A stretch of 64,000 bases of DNA from DSWT01 sp035373625. Lineage in GTDB: Bacteria > Chloroflexota > Anaerolineae > B4-G1 > SLSP01. The stretch's first letter is position 1; the number at the start of each line of letters is the position of its first letter. The stretch covers positions 1 to 64,000 of the forward strand of contig DAOSNS010000022.1 of the NCBI GenBank assembly GCA_035373625.1, read 5' to 3'. The notes beneath the pieces are model-generated. The model saw nothing but the letters and a program-made list of their open reading frames with translations. It was not told the origin of the DNA and ran no database searches. The position numbers and the translations under genes are program-made. This document shows positions 44,101 to 51,394 of the stretch, in pieces.

Positions 44101-45198
44101 TGGGCGACGGTGGGCTACGGTGCCGCCGGTTTGAACTGGTACAACGCCACGGTGGATGGGCTGCCGGGGTTGACGAACGACGGCTGGAGCGGGGCAGCGG
44201 CAGAGGATCTTATTTCCGGCCTGCACCAGGCCGGTCACGGCTGGCGCACTGCCCTGTATAGCCTGGAAGATTACGCCGGCGCGGGGCATGGGCTGCTGCG
44301 CTTCTTCTTCGGCACGGATGATGCGAATACTTACGACGGTTTCGCGTTCGATAATTTTGAGATTCGCGCTGGCTGTGCCTGGACGGGCGCAGCCAGCGAC
44401 GACTGGCACACCGCTGGCAACTGGGACTGCGGTCACGTCCCCGGCGCAGACGAAATCGTCACCATCCCGGCGGTCGCGCCCCACGATCCCGTCATCCGCG
44501 CCGCCGCCGCGGCCTGGGCGGTGGGACTGGATGCGATCTGGGGGAACGGGCGCACCCTCACCCTCGAGGGTGGCAGCCTGACGGTGGGCGACACCCTGAT
44601 CAACCATAGCGTGCTGAGCCAAACGCAGCCCGTGAACGGCGCGCCGGTCGCCTTTTTCGACACCGGCGGCTACGGCGGCTTGACGCTCGACCCCGGCGCG
44701 CAAGACCTGGGCGCAACCACCGTGCAGATTCGCGGCGACCAGGACTGCACCGCGGTTCCCGGTGAAACCATTCGCCGCTGCTTCGACGTCACGCCCGGCA
44801 ACGCGCCGGGCAGCGGCGTCGCGCTCACCTTCTACTTCAGCGCCGCCGACCTCCCTGCCGGGCAAAGTTGTGAGACGGTCGAAGTCTATCACTGGGACGG
44901 CGCGTGGAGCGACGCGCTCGCGCGCGACATGACCTACGGGACCGATGGCCGCCAATGCGCCACAGAGCCGTATTCCATCCGCGTCACCGGCGTGACCAGC
45001 TTCTCACCTTTCGTCCTTCGCAGTGGCGGCAAGCCTACCGTCGTGGCTTTGCGCGGGTTCGCCGCACGAGGCGGACTGTGGGGCGGCGCCGCGCTGGCTG
45101 TTACCCTGGCGTGTGGCATCGTGCTTGCCCGGCGGCGGAAATATCACGCACATCTCACCGGGGGCGTTCACCTTCGCCTTCATCGCCATCGGCATTGA
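41110..45198 (+). CDS. Secreted multidomain surface protein, C-terminus replaced at a repeat
   Basis: The 1362-residue protein overlaps the previous gene by four bases (ATGA). It has a signal peptide (residues about 5-24), a beta domain of the choice-of-anchor type, and three FN3-like units each with GATDV or GATAV, FGTDxPPTN and WQVxPYN. These alternate with jelly-roll/MAM-like domains (FPYEESFESGAGGWTSGG). A C-terminal membrane helix follows (GGAALAVTLACGIVLARRRK). The final 15 or so residues (HLTGGVHLRLHRHRH) are the yeiH-like 37-bp repeat read in another frame, and the repeat supplies the stop codon. It is probably membrane anchored and exposed together with the giant protein. Confidence 0.83.
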   Translation: MNKMMRIWLLAALALALFTPQPTQANAGEYVFSVSLGTYDDISDDPGYTVSTATGDFTPQDISLPFTFKYDSVDYTTGHICANGWLEMGQSYTGCFYGNNLASTTVKPILAPLWDDLADDATSEIGYITLGSAPNRIFVVQWKGVLWPTGYDWSRQNFQVRLHETTNVIEFVYGAMTNPPYSSSSASIGINDATGGSGRFLSVTPAAGTADTVSSTTANNDIKSAEYLPSGKTYTFTPPIPAPPGCAINPAPANGATDVPLAANLSWSAGTGSPTGYKLFFGTDTPPTNIVNGTDLGNVTTYDPAADLTAETPYTWQVVPYNANGDATGCPIWSFTSEPTPLNAFPYEESFESGAGGWTSGGTGSTWELGAPADDVIDSASHGSRAWTTGLTANYALNEQSYVRSPGFDFSGLTSPAVLLDVWWESEYAADGAALQYSTDGGVTWTTVGQYTDPQNWYRSNSVYALDWAGNSHGWTGNNDYGSKGWRTAGHSLAALAGQRSVRLRVVFGSDSTGTDDGFAFDRVRIFDATTPPPCATGLGPADGATDVLLNAALKWDGNSSSLVTGYYINFGTDDPPTNLRNHVNLGSVTTYDPPGYMEAMTTHRWQIIPYNSAGEATGCPVWSFTTGSSTTLLDESFDGAAYPSGWGTLPGECTWSWTTAGLTPPQTPHSPRYENRFNSYSCDADEYRQLMAPARDFSAAGDYALRFWLYHDADYPAAPDRMQIQVTLDNGATVADVGAPIPRYAATTGWAQHEVDLSAYAGQSSVRVVFKGISGNGNDMFLDDVQIVHSTAVAAPNCAVLLAPADGATAVLVNADLDWMTGGGAPSGYRIALGTDNPPTDIVANTDLGKVTFYDHPTNLAGETTHYWQVTPYNSYGDAVGCPVWSFTTGATPHSVFPYVEGFEGGAAGWTSGGANSSWELGTPAGDVIQGAAAGSNAWMTGLSAKYANDEQSYVQSPAFDLSGLAHPYVKFDLWWDSEGGADGAQLQASLDGGQTWATVGYGAAGLNWYNATVDGLPGLTNDGWSGAAAEDLISGLHQAGHGWRTALYSLEDYAGAGHGLLRFFFGTDDANTYDGFAFDNFEIRAGCAWTGAASDDWHTAGNWDCGHVPGADEIVTIPAVAPHDPVIRAAAAAWAVGLDAIWGNGRTLTLEGGSLTVGDTLINHSVLSQTQPVNGAPVAFFDTGGYGGLTLDPGAQDLGATTVQIRGDQDCTAVPGETIRRCFDVTPGNAPGSGVALTFYFSAADLPAGQSCETVEVYHWDGAWSDALARDMTYGTDGRQCATEPYSIRVTGVTSFSPFVLRSGGKPTVVALRGFAARGGLWGGAALAVTLACGIVLARRRKYHAHLTGGVHLRLHRHRH
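45162..45198 (+). repeat. 37-bp direct repeat, right copy
   Basis: Matches 28777-28813 at 36 of 37 positions (mismatch at 45193). Sequence on either side of the two copies is unrelated except through the yeiH reading frame. Confidence 0.9.
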
Positions 45199-45325
45199 CC
45201 TGGCGTTGGGCGATCTGCGCGGCCTGGGGTGGAAGCCGTTTTTCGTCTACATGGCGGCGACGGTCTTCAATACGCTCCTGGCGATGGGGGTGTCTTCGAT
45301 CATTTTTGGCGTGTTGGGATTGTAG
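45162..45325 (+). pseudogene. Fragment of a yeiH-like (UPF0324) transporter gene, right part
   Basis: The frame reads AFTFAFIAIGIDLALGDL, GWKPFFVYMAATVFNTLL, then a final hydrophobic helix and TAG at 45323-45325. It looks like the C-terminal end of a UPF0324/YeiH exporter. It begins in the same 37-bp sequence in which the left fragment ends, so the two pieces join into one continuous C-terminal domain. The first 37 bases are also the tail of the preceding gene in another frame. Confidence 0.65.
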
Positions 45326-45405
45326 ATCCTCTGTTACCTTTTTTACCGTACTACGACGAAATAAGTAGGTTTCTACATCTACTTAAGCAAAGGAGTTACT
45401 TGTCT

Positions 45406-46272
45406 ATGCGTTACGTATTGCGGTACCTATTAAGTCTGTTGTTGATCTTGATCTCCCTGAGCGCCTGTGCTACTCCAACTCCGAAGGCAGGGCTGCCTAA
45501 CCCGGCCTCCGAGAACTGCATCAAACAAGGCGGAACCCTCACAATCCAGAAACGCGGCGATGGCGGCGAATATGGTGTTTGTCTCTTCGAGGACAACCGG
45601 CAATGTGAGGAATGGGCTTTGCAGCGCGGTGATTGCCCGGTTGGCGGCGTCAAGATTACGGGCTACACCACGCAGGCCGCGCAATACTGCGCCATCACGG
45701 GCGGCGAGTATCAAATCACCGCCAATGGAAACACGGAGCAAGAGCAGGGGACTTGCACATTTAAGAACGGCCGAATGTGCAATGCCGGAGACTATTTCGC
45801 GGGGACATGCGACCCGAACACCGCGCCTGAAGCATCGTACAGCGATCCCTTCGCCTATTGCGCCGCGGTCGGGACGGTGGATGCGCCGGATGCGCGCTAC
45901 ACCGGCGAAAAACTGCCGCAGTCTGTTCTGGACGGCCTGATTCGAGCCGGGGTTGTCACCGCCGATGCACCGTTGGAATTCCAACAACACGCCACGTGGC
46001 GATGTATGGATGGGAAGGTGTGGGCGTGCCATTTCGGGGCCAATATCCCTTGCCTGGATAAAGCAAACACCGATCAAACGCCGACCGCCGACATGAACAA
46101 GTTCTGCGAAGAGAATCCTGCGGCCGACAACATCCCGGCGGCCGTAACGGGACACACCACCGTCTATGAATGGAAATGCGCTTCGGGAAAACCGGAGGTC
46201 GTCAGGCAAGTGCTCAACACGGATGCGCAGGGGTATCCGGTTGAGTTCTGGTACGAGTTATCTCCTCAATAG
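45406..46272 (+). CDS. DUF333 lipoprotein
   Basis: The 288-residue protein starts at 45406 with AAGGAG upstream; the frame extends to 45229 only through the yeiH fragment. The lipobox ISLSAC puts the lipid Cys near residue 20. Two DUF333-type modules follow (NPASENC-IKQGGTL with CEEWALQRGDC, and a second AAQYCAITGGEY with CNAGDYFAGTC). The rest is Cys-containing and unrecognised. Paired cysteines in each module suggest disulfides outside the cell. A terminator follows at once, so it is monocistronic. Confidence 0.85.
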   Translation: MRYVLRYLLSLLLILISLSACATPTPKAGLPNPASENCIKQGGTLTIQKRGDGGEYGVCLFEDNRQCEEWALQRGDCPVGGVKITGYTTQAAQYCAITGGEYQITANGNTEQEQGTCTFKNGRMCNAGDYFAGTCDPNTAPEASYSDPFAYCAAVGTVDAPDARYTGEKLPQSVLDGLIRAGVVTADAPLEFQQHATWRCMDGKVWACHFGANIPCLDKANTDQTPTADMNKFCEENPAADNIPAAVTGHTTVYEWKCASGKPEVVRQVLNTDAQGYPVEFWYELSPQ

Positions 46273-46289
46273 CATTGCAATTTAAGACC

Positions 46290-46321
46290 GGCGCGACACA
46301 CTTTAAGAAGCGTGTCGCGCC
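46290..46321 (+). terminator. Terminator after the DUF333 lipoprotein gene
   Basis: GGCGCGACAC (46290-46299) and GTGTCGCGCC (46312-46321) form a perfect 10-bp stem, followed by TTCCTTT. Confidence 0.85.
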
Positions 46322-46410
46322 TTCCTTTGCGTTGATTCGCAACTTACCTGGCCGGGTGCAACATAGCCCAATGCTTCAGCAGCCGTCATGATCCGGGCTT
46401 CTGCGAATAG

Positions 46411-46439
46411 TTGACAAAATTACACAACTATTATATAAT
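46411..46439 (+). promoter_or_regulatory. Consensus promoter of the Rrf2-cysK operon
   Basis: TTGACA (46411-46416) and TATAAT (46434-46439) are both perfect at 17 bp. The -10 region lies in the palindrome ATTATATAAT (46430-46439), which the Rrf2 protein itself could bind. Confidence 0.88.
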
Positions 46440-46479
46440 TCCGGTAGATACAAGACAAACTCAGACAGGAGCCGAGTTG

Positions 46480-47007
46480 ATGCGACTTTCCACATTAGGA
46501 CGCTACGCGCTGCGGGCGATGGTAGACCTGGCTCTGCACCAGGATCAAGGCCCGGTGCAACGCAAGGACATTGTCGCGCGGCAGGAGATTTCGAGCAACT
46601 ATCTGGCGCATTTGTTTGTCAAGCTCCGCGAGGCTGGGCTGATCGAAAGCGTCAAAGGGCCGGGCGGTGGATACATACTCGCCCGCAGCGCGGCCGACAT
46701 CAGCGCAGGCGATGTGCTACGCGCGGTAGAGGAGATTCTGGAGCCGGTCTTTTGCGTGGATACTAACCCCGAAGTGTATTGCCCGCGCATGGATGCGTGC
46801 GTGACACATCTGTTATGGGCGCAGTTAGGTCAGCGCATTATCGAGTTGTTGGATTCCGTCACTTTGGCCGAATTGTGCGAACAGTCGCGCTTTTTGACCG
46901 CTAAGGAGCACATTGATAATGCCAGCACAGAAACGGGTCGTGGTCGCTTTGAGCGGCGGAGTAAACAACTCGGCGGCAGTATCTATATTAACGGCGCAGG
47001 GATATAA
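46480..47007 (+). CDS. Rrf2/IscR-family transcriptional regulator
   Basis: The protein has 175 residues with a typical start, MRLSTLGRYALRAMVDLALH. A winged helix follows (about 1-85, with ISSNYLAHLFVKLREAGLIES and GPGGGYILAR), then three cysteines (C-x8-C-x5-C, in CVDTNPEVYCPRMDAC) placed like the Fe-S ligands of IscR. It probably senses sulfur or Fe-S status and controls cysK downstream. AGGAG precedes the ATG. The last 30 residues overlap an mnmA remnant in another frame, so the original C-terminus was probably shorter. Confidence 0.88.
   Translation: MRLSTLGRYALRAMVDLALHQDQGPVQRKDIVARQEISSNYLAHLFVKLREAGLIESVKGPGGGYILARSAADISAGDVLRAVEEILEPVFCVDTNPEVYCPRMDACVTHLLWAQLGQRIIELLDSVTLAELCEQSRFLTAKEHIDNASTETGRGRFERRSKQLGGSIYINGAGI
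46919..47005 (+). pseudogene. 5' remnant of mnmA (tRNA 2-thiouridylase)
   Basis: From an ATG with AAGGAG upstream, 29 codons read KRVVVALSGGVNNSAAVSIL. This resembles the N-terminal PP-loop of MnmA, where the motif is normally SGGVDSS. Asp and Ser are replaced by Asn residues and the rest of the gene is absent; the frame then runs into the cysK leader. Rrf2, iscS and mnmA are often adjacent in other bacteria, which supports loss of iscS-mnmA and attachment of cysK. Confidence 0.6.
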
Positions 47008-47042
47008 TCAGGAGACACACAGACTATCTACGGAGGATCACA

Positions 47043-47969
47043 ATGAAGATCGCACAAGACATCACCCAATTGGTAGGGAACACGCCGCTGGTACGGCTGA
47101 ATCGCGTGACCGAGGGCGTTGTCGCCGAGGTCGTCGCTAAGCTAGAATTCTTTAATCCGCTGGGCAGCGTCAAAGACCGCATCGGCGTCAGCATGATCAA
47201 TGCCGCCGAGAAAGCCGGGCGCATTGGGCCGGAGACGGTCATCATCGAACCGACCAGTGGCAACACCGGCATCGCGCTGGCGTTTGTGGCCGCGGCGCGC
47301 GGCTACAAGTTGATTCTGACCATGCCCGACACGATGAGCGTGGAGCGGCGCAAGCTGCTGCGCGCGCTGGGCGCGGAACTGGTGCTCACCCCCGGCGCGG
47401 AGGGGATGAAGGGCGCCATCGCCAAAGCCAATGCGTTGGCTGCCGAAACGCCCAATGCTTTCATTCCACAGCAATTCCAGAACCCGGCCAACCCGCAGAT
47501 TCACCGCGAGACGACGGCGCTGGAAATCTGGAACGATACCGACGGTAAAGTGGACATTCTGGTGGCGGGCGTGGGCACCGGCGGCACCATCACCGGTGTT
47601 GGCGAAGTGCTCAAGGCCAAAAAGCCTTCCTTCAAAGTCATCGCCGTCGAGCCGGCCGAGTCGCCGGTGCTGGCGGGCGGCGCGCCCGGCAAGCACAAAA
47701 TCCAGGGCATCGGCGCAGGGTTCGTGCCCGACGTGTTGAACACAAGCATTATTGACGAAATTTTCCACGTCACCAGCGAGGAAGCGCTGGCCATGGGACG
47801 GCGACTGCCGAAAGAGGAGGGCATCCTGGCCGGCATCAGCTCTGGCGCGGCGGTTCACGCTGCCGTCGAAGTCGCCAAACGGCCCGAAAACGCGGGCAAG
47901 CTCATCGTCGTCATCTTGGCGAGCACCGGCGAGCGTTACCTGAGCACGCCGTTGTTCGAGACCGAGTAA
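47043..47969 (+). CDS. cysK: Cysteine synthase A (O-acetylserine sulfhydrylase)
   Basis: The 308-residue PLP enzyme makes cysteine from O-acetylserine and sulfide. The PLP lysine is K44 in PLGSVKDR, the substrate loop reads TSGNTGIALAF, the phosphate-binding loop is GVGTGGTITGVG, and GISSGAAVHAA is near the end. Length is normal. GGAGG lies eight bases before the ATG. It is probably co-transcribed with the Rrf2 gene and ends at a hairpin terminator. Confidence 0.95.
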   Translation: MKIAQDITQLVGNTPLVRLNRVTEGVVAEVVAKLEFFNPLGSVKDRIGVSMINAAEKAGRIGPETVIIEPTSGNTGIALAFVAAARGYKLILTMPDTMSVERRKLLRALGAELVLTPGAEGMKGAIAKANALAAETPNAFIPQQFQNPANPQIHRETTALEIWNDTDGKVDILVAGVGTGGTITGVGEVLKAKKPSFKVIAVEPAESPVLAGGAPGKHKIQGIGAGFVPDVLNTSIIDEIFHVTSEEALAMGRRLPKEEGILAGISSGAAVHAAVEVAKRPENAGKLIVVILASTGERYLSTPLFETE

Positions 47970-48049
47970 CTCAATTCTGTGAATCTTGATCCTTCTTAGG
48001 CTGTGATTTAATCGCCAGGCGGGGGGCGCGGAACGGGCCGCCGAATAAA

Positions 48050-48080
48050 GAAACGGGAGAGGATTGCTCTCTCCCGTTTC
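48050..48080. terminator. Bidirectional terminator between cysK and the peroxiredoxin gene
   Basis: GAAACGGGAGAG (48050-48061) and CTCTCCCGTTTC (48069-48080) form a perfect 12-bp stem with a 7-nt loop. T-rich sequence follows in both directions. Confidence 0.85.
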
Positions 48081-48128
48081 TTCTTTGGACTACGAGATAC
48101 ACTATCTGCCAGGATGTACCGTCGCCGT

Positions 48129-48845
48129 TTATTTCTTCATAATGGTGGCCAGGATTTGCTCTTTCGGCAGCTTCTTGGTGCAGAAGAACCAATCGTAACA
48201 ATGCATCTCCGTCTGGTTCTCCATACGTTCCTTGGCGACACCGCAGGAGCCGGCCGTCGGTACAATGACGTCATCGCCTGGACGCCAATCGGCCGGCGTG
48301 GCGACGGAAAAGGCATCGGCGGTTTGAAGCGCGACGACTACCCGGTACAGTTCGTCAAAGTTGCGTCCCAGGCTGAGGGGGTAATAGATGATGGTGCGAA
48401 TGATCCCCTTAGGATCAATCACAAATACCGCCCGCACAGCTTTGGTGGAACTCTCGCCGGGTTGAATCATGCCGTACTTTTTGGCGACTTCCATGGTGAT
48501 GTCTTCGATTAAGGGGAAGCGTACCTCGACATCTTTCATCCCTTTGTATTCGATCTTCTCTTTGATGGTGCGTAGCCAGGCGATATGGCTATACAGACCG
48601 TCCACCGACAGCCCCACCAGTTTGCAGTTCACCTGGGCAAACTTTTCTTCCATCGTCGCAAATGTCATAAATTCTGAGGTGCAGACGGGGGTAAAATCGG
48701 CCGGATGGCTGAACAAAATGACCCAACTCCCGGCATATTGATCGGGGAAGTCAATCGGGCCCTGTGTCGTCACGGCCTTGAATGAGGGTGCCTTGTCGCC
48801 AATGCGCGGCATTGAAAAATTTGCGGTCGTATTTTGAGTCTCCAT
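48129..48845 (-). CDS. Peroxiredoxin (Prx6-like, archaeal thioredoxin-peroxidase type)
   Basis: The 238-residue protein reduces peroxides. The peroxidatic Cys is C55 in SHPADFTPVCTSE, and the second pair C216 and C222 has the spacing of the C-terminal cysteines of Aeropyrum-type enzymes. AGGAGG lies seven bases before the ATG. It lies 138 bp downstream of perR on the same strand, so control by PerR is likely, although no clear second operator is visible in the spacer. Confidence 0.93.
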   Translation of the reverse strand: METQNTTANFSMPRIGDKAPSFKAVTTQGPIDFPDQYAGSWVILFSHPADFTPVCTSEFMTFATMEEKFAQVNCKLVGLSVDGLYSHIAWLRTIKEKIEYKGMKDVEVRFPLIEDITMEVAKKYGMIQPGESSTKAVRAVFVIDPKGIIRTIIYYPLSLGRNFDELYRVVVALQTADAFSVATPADWRPGDDVIVPTAGSCGVAKERMENQTEMHCYDWFFCTKKLPKEQILATIMKK

Positions 48846-48983
48846 AAAAAAACCTCCTATTGTGTGATATTGCGCCTTGTGGTTAATCCGCTAGACCTAT
48901 GCTGGCGCTGCGTATCGGTCCAACGGTACTTATATTGTTTTCCGGCCTGAACTGATTGAAATTGTCCTCAAGTGAGTCATGTT

Positions 48984-49421
48984 TTAGATTTGCGGCTTTG
49001 CCTGGCAGTCCGGGCAGATGCCATAGAAGTCGAAGCGGTGGCCGGTGATGCGATAGCCGGTTTGCGCTTCCAGTTCCCTGGCCAGATTGGGCGCAGTGAT
49101 GAACGCTACGTCACTGATGCGATGACATTGGGTGCAGATGAGGTGAATGTGCGGGGTGGGGTTGCTGGCGTCATAGTGCGTGTCGCCATCGCTGAAGCTG
49201 ATTTCGACCACTTCGCCCAAGTCTCGCAACAGATTCAACGTCTTGTATACCGTCGCCAGGCTGGTGGTGGGGAAGCGCGTTCTCAACCGTTCGTAGAGTT
49301 GCGCCGCGCTGGGATGCTCGTCGCTTTCAATGAGCATTTCCAGCAATGCCAGCCGCTGCGGGGTAATGCGACAGTCCCGTTCGCGCAATTTGGCAATCAG
49401 GGTTTCAAGACGGCTCTCCAT
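48984..49421 (-). CDS. perR: Fur-family peroxide regulator PerR
   Basis: The 145-residue protein has an N-terminal winged helix (RITPQRLALLEMLIES, TSLATVYKTLNLL). The regulatory metal ligands are H36, D84, H91, H93 and D104, the set typical of PerR, and the structural zinc sites are C96-x2-C99 and C136-x2-C139. An Asp rather than Glu at 84 favours PerR over Fur. It is followed by a peroxiredoxin gene and preceded by a palindromic operator over its own transcription start. Confidence 0.85.
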   Translation of the reverse strand: MESRLETLIAKLRERDCRITPQRLALLEMLIESDEHPSAAQLYERLRTRFPTTSLATVYKTLNLLRDLGEVVEISFSDGDTHYDASNPTPHIHLICTQCHRISDVAFITAPNLARELEAQTGYRITGHRFDFYGICPDCQAKPQI

Positions 49422-49436
49422 TTTTATAATCTTTCC

Positions 49437-49459
49437 TTATAGATAATTATTATCTATAA
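49437..49459. promoter_or_regulatory. PerR/Fur box (perfect 23-bp palindrome)
   Basis: TTATAGATAAT, a central T, then ATTATCTATAA form a perfect 11-1-11 palindrome. It contains the GATAATTATTATC core typical of Fur-family operators. It lies just downstream of the perR -10 box, where a bound repressor would block initiation. Confidence 0.85.
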
Positions 49460-49462
49460 GAT

Positions 49463-49490
49463 ATTGTACTCTATATTGGTTTTTTGTCAA
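49463..49490 (-). promoter_or_regulatory. perR promoter
   Basis: TTGACA (complement of 49485-49490) and TACAAT (complement of 49463-49468) are 16 bp apart. Confidence 0.8.
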
Positions 49491-49597
49491 GAGGGAAAAG
49501 TAAAAAATCGCGGTGTGAATTGTTGATTTGTGGGCGGGTTATGGGTGGCAAATTGTGGGTTATGATCCGCCATTTCCAATTCGCCATTTGCCATTCA

Positions 49598-51367
49598 CTA
49601 TGGCAACATCACCCGTAACAACTCCGCCTCTGCCTCGTTCGTCCATTCGCGCCCATCCTTGAGTTTAGCGTAGACGGTGGGGAGCACATCCTTCAAATCG
49701 GTCAGCGCGGTGAGGGGCAGCGGTTTGATATGGGGGTAGATGACGATCTTGCCGGGGAAGCGCGTCTCGTCCACGGCCTTGAGACCGTCGTAGGCGGCTT
49801 CCAGCGAGCCGATGGCGGCGACAGAGCGGTTAGGCGAGAGTTGGCCGGTTTCCGCCTGTTCCAGCATAAAGCGCATGTTCTCGATCGTGGAGGCCGAGTG
49901 TCCGATGATGCGCGTCTGCCGGAGATAGACGTCGCTCAGGTCAATCTCCGCGAATTTGCCGCGCGGCACACCCGCGAAGATGTTCATCACACCTTTGGGC
50001 GCCAGATGCGTGGCCGCGTCGGCAATGACGGGCGTGACCGGCGCGAGGACGATGATGTCATCAAAGCCGGTTGCTTTGAACGGCGCCATAACGGCAGCGT
50101 AGGCTTCTTTGTTCATCGGGTTGAGACAAATGAACTCGATGCCCTTGTTTTGCGCTTCCAGGCTAAAACTGGTGCAGAGGTCATCCAGCCGCACATCGCT
50201 GACGTCGGTGCAGACGATGACCGCCGGACCGTTTTCTGCCTCAATGGCTGCCTGGACGTGCATGCGCCCCATCGGGCCGCCCGCCCCGACGAACCACGCG
50301 CGCCCACCCGGCTTGAGCGTCGAACGCGCCGGCGTGTTGCTGTAGGCTGCGGCGATGTTCGTCCCGGTGCTGCCGACGTAGAGCCAGCGGTTGTAGTGGA
50401 TGCGCCCCACGTCCACTTTGATCGGACGCGGCATGGGGGTGTCGTCCAACAACGCCATAATGCCGTAGCCTGCCAGGTTGGGACTGATACGCTCGATGAG
50501 GTCGGGGTCCGCACCGAGGAGGATGATGTCGTCCACGCCCTTGCCGCTGCCGCCGGTGATCCCGGCCGGCGAGACGGGCGCATCGTCGGTCTCCACAGTC
50601 GCCGGGTCGGGCAGCTCGGGCACATTCACGACCTCGATGCCCAATGATGCCGCGCGCGTGCGGAGCCAGCTATCGAAAGCGGCGGGCACGTTGGTCAGCA
50701 ACAGTTTCGCGGGGTGGGCGGTTTCATCGAAGCCCTGGCTGAAAGTATATAGCGGTTTGGCGCGCGCCGTGCCGATGATCCACATCGTCCCGTCGGCACG
50801 CGGCGCGGTGCGGTAGCGCAGTTGGTACGCAGCAATGACGCACGCCCACGGTTCGGTCAGCGCGGCTTCGGCGTAGCCGGTTTCGGGGTTGCGGATGGGA
50901 ATAAGGTAATTACCGTAATCGCCGTTAAGCACGCGCTGGTCAATCACGGTATACTCGGAAAGCCCGCCGTCTATCTCGTAGCCGTAGGAGTAGTTTTGCC
51001 CGTGATAGAAGATGTCCGCCTGGACGATGAAGCGGTCTCCCACTTTGTATTGATCGCGCAGCGCCTCGCCGACGCCAACGACGGTGATGCTGACCTCATG
51101 GCCGAGCACGACGGGCCGCTCGCGCATGTTGCGGTGGATGCGCGGGTGGTTCTGCCCTGCGTGGATGACCTTGATATCGGAGAAGCAGTGCCCGCAGGCA
51201 TCGTGGCGGATGAGCAACTCGTCCGGGCCGTAGGTGGGCATCGGGATGGTAATCGGTTTGCCGTCCACACCGAAGTTCTCGAAGCCCGCGCCGTAAAGCG
51301 GCCACAGGCGGTTGGTCGTTGGTAGGGGAGCATCGGCGCGGCGGTATTGGGTGAGTTTATCAATCAT
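49598..51367 (-). CDS. Zinc-type MDR dehydrogenase, extended form
   Basis: The 589-residue protein is an MDR-superfamily oxidoreductase: catalytic region DACGHCFSDIKVIH (Cys 58/61), GHE at 89-91, and a Rossmann motif FVGAGGPMGRMH. It is about 230 residues longer than normal because of an insertion (about 205-345) between the two halves, which includes LLTNVPAAFDSWL and a DDIILLGADPDLI segment. The substrate is probably a polyol or sugar phosphate, by family only. The ATG at 51367 has GAGGA upstream. It is the last gene of a minus-strand cluster with URO-D proteins. Confidence 0.8.
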   Translation of the reverse strand: MIDKLTQYRRADAPLPTTNRLWPLYGAGFENFGVDGKPITIPMPTYGPDELLIRHDACGHCFSDIKVIHAGQNHPRIHRNMRERPVVLGHEVSITVVGVGEALRDQYKVGDRFIVQADIFYHGQNYSYGYEIDGGLSEYTVIDQRVLNGDYGNYLIPIRNPETGYAEAALTEPWACVIAAYQLRYRTAPRADGTMWIIGTARAKPLYTFSQGFDETAHPAKLLLTNVPAAFDSWLRTRAASLGIEVVNVPELPDPATVETDDAPVSPAGITGGSGKGVDDIILLGADPDLIERISPNLAGYGIMALLDDTPMPRPIKVDVGRIHYNRWLYVGSTGTNIAAAYSNTPARSTLKPGGRAWFVGAGGPMGRMHVQAAIEAENGPAVIVCTDVSDVRLDDLCTSFSLEAQNKGIEFICLNPMNKEAYAAVMAPFKATGFDDIIVLAPVTPVIADAATHLAPKGVMNIFAGVPRGKFAEIDLSDVYLRQTRIIGHSASTIENMRFMLEQAETGQLSPNRSVAAIGSLEAAYDGLKAVDETRFPGKIVIYPHIKPLPLTALTDLKDVLPTVYAKLKDGREWTNEAEAELLRVMLP

Positions 51368-51394
51368 ATTTTTAGTTCCTCGTACATTTCCCAA

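Noticed and set aside
42637..44955. A 772-codon open frame on the minus strand
   Set aside because: It is antisense to the FN3/jelly-roll repeats of the 1362-residue protein, with shadow-type composition and no recognisable motif.
45023..45161. Upstream part of a frame leading into the yeiH right fragment
   Set aside because: It is an alternate frame of the end of the surface protein gene; similarity to the transporter begins only at the 37-bp repeat.
28814..45161. Prophage or integrative element with its own integrase
   Set aside because: No integrase, relaxase, transposase or phage gene is recognised in the block; only the flanking repeat supports mobility.
46330..46400. Short protein-like frame on the minus strand (AEARIMTAAEALGY)
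   Set aside because: Only about 25 codons, no start, no ribosome site; too little to call a gene or remnant.
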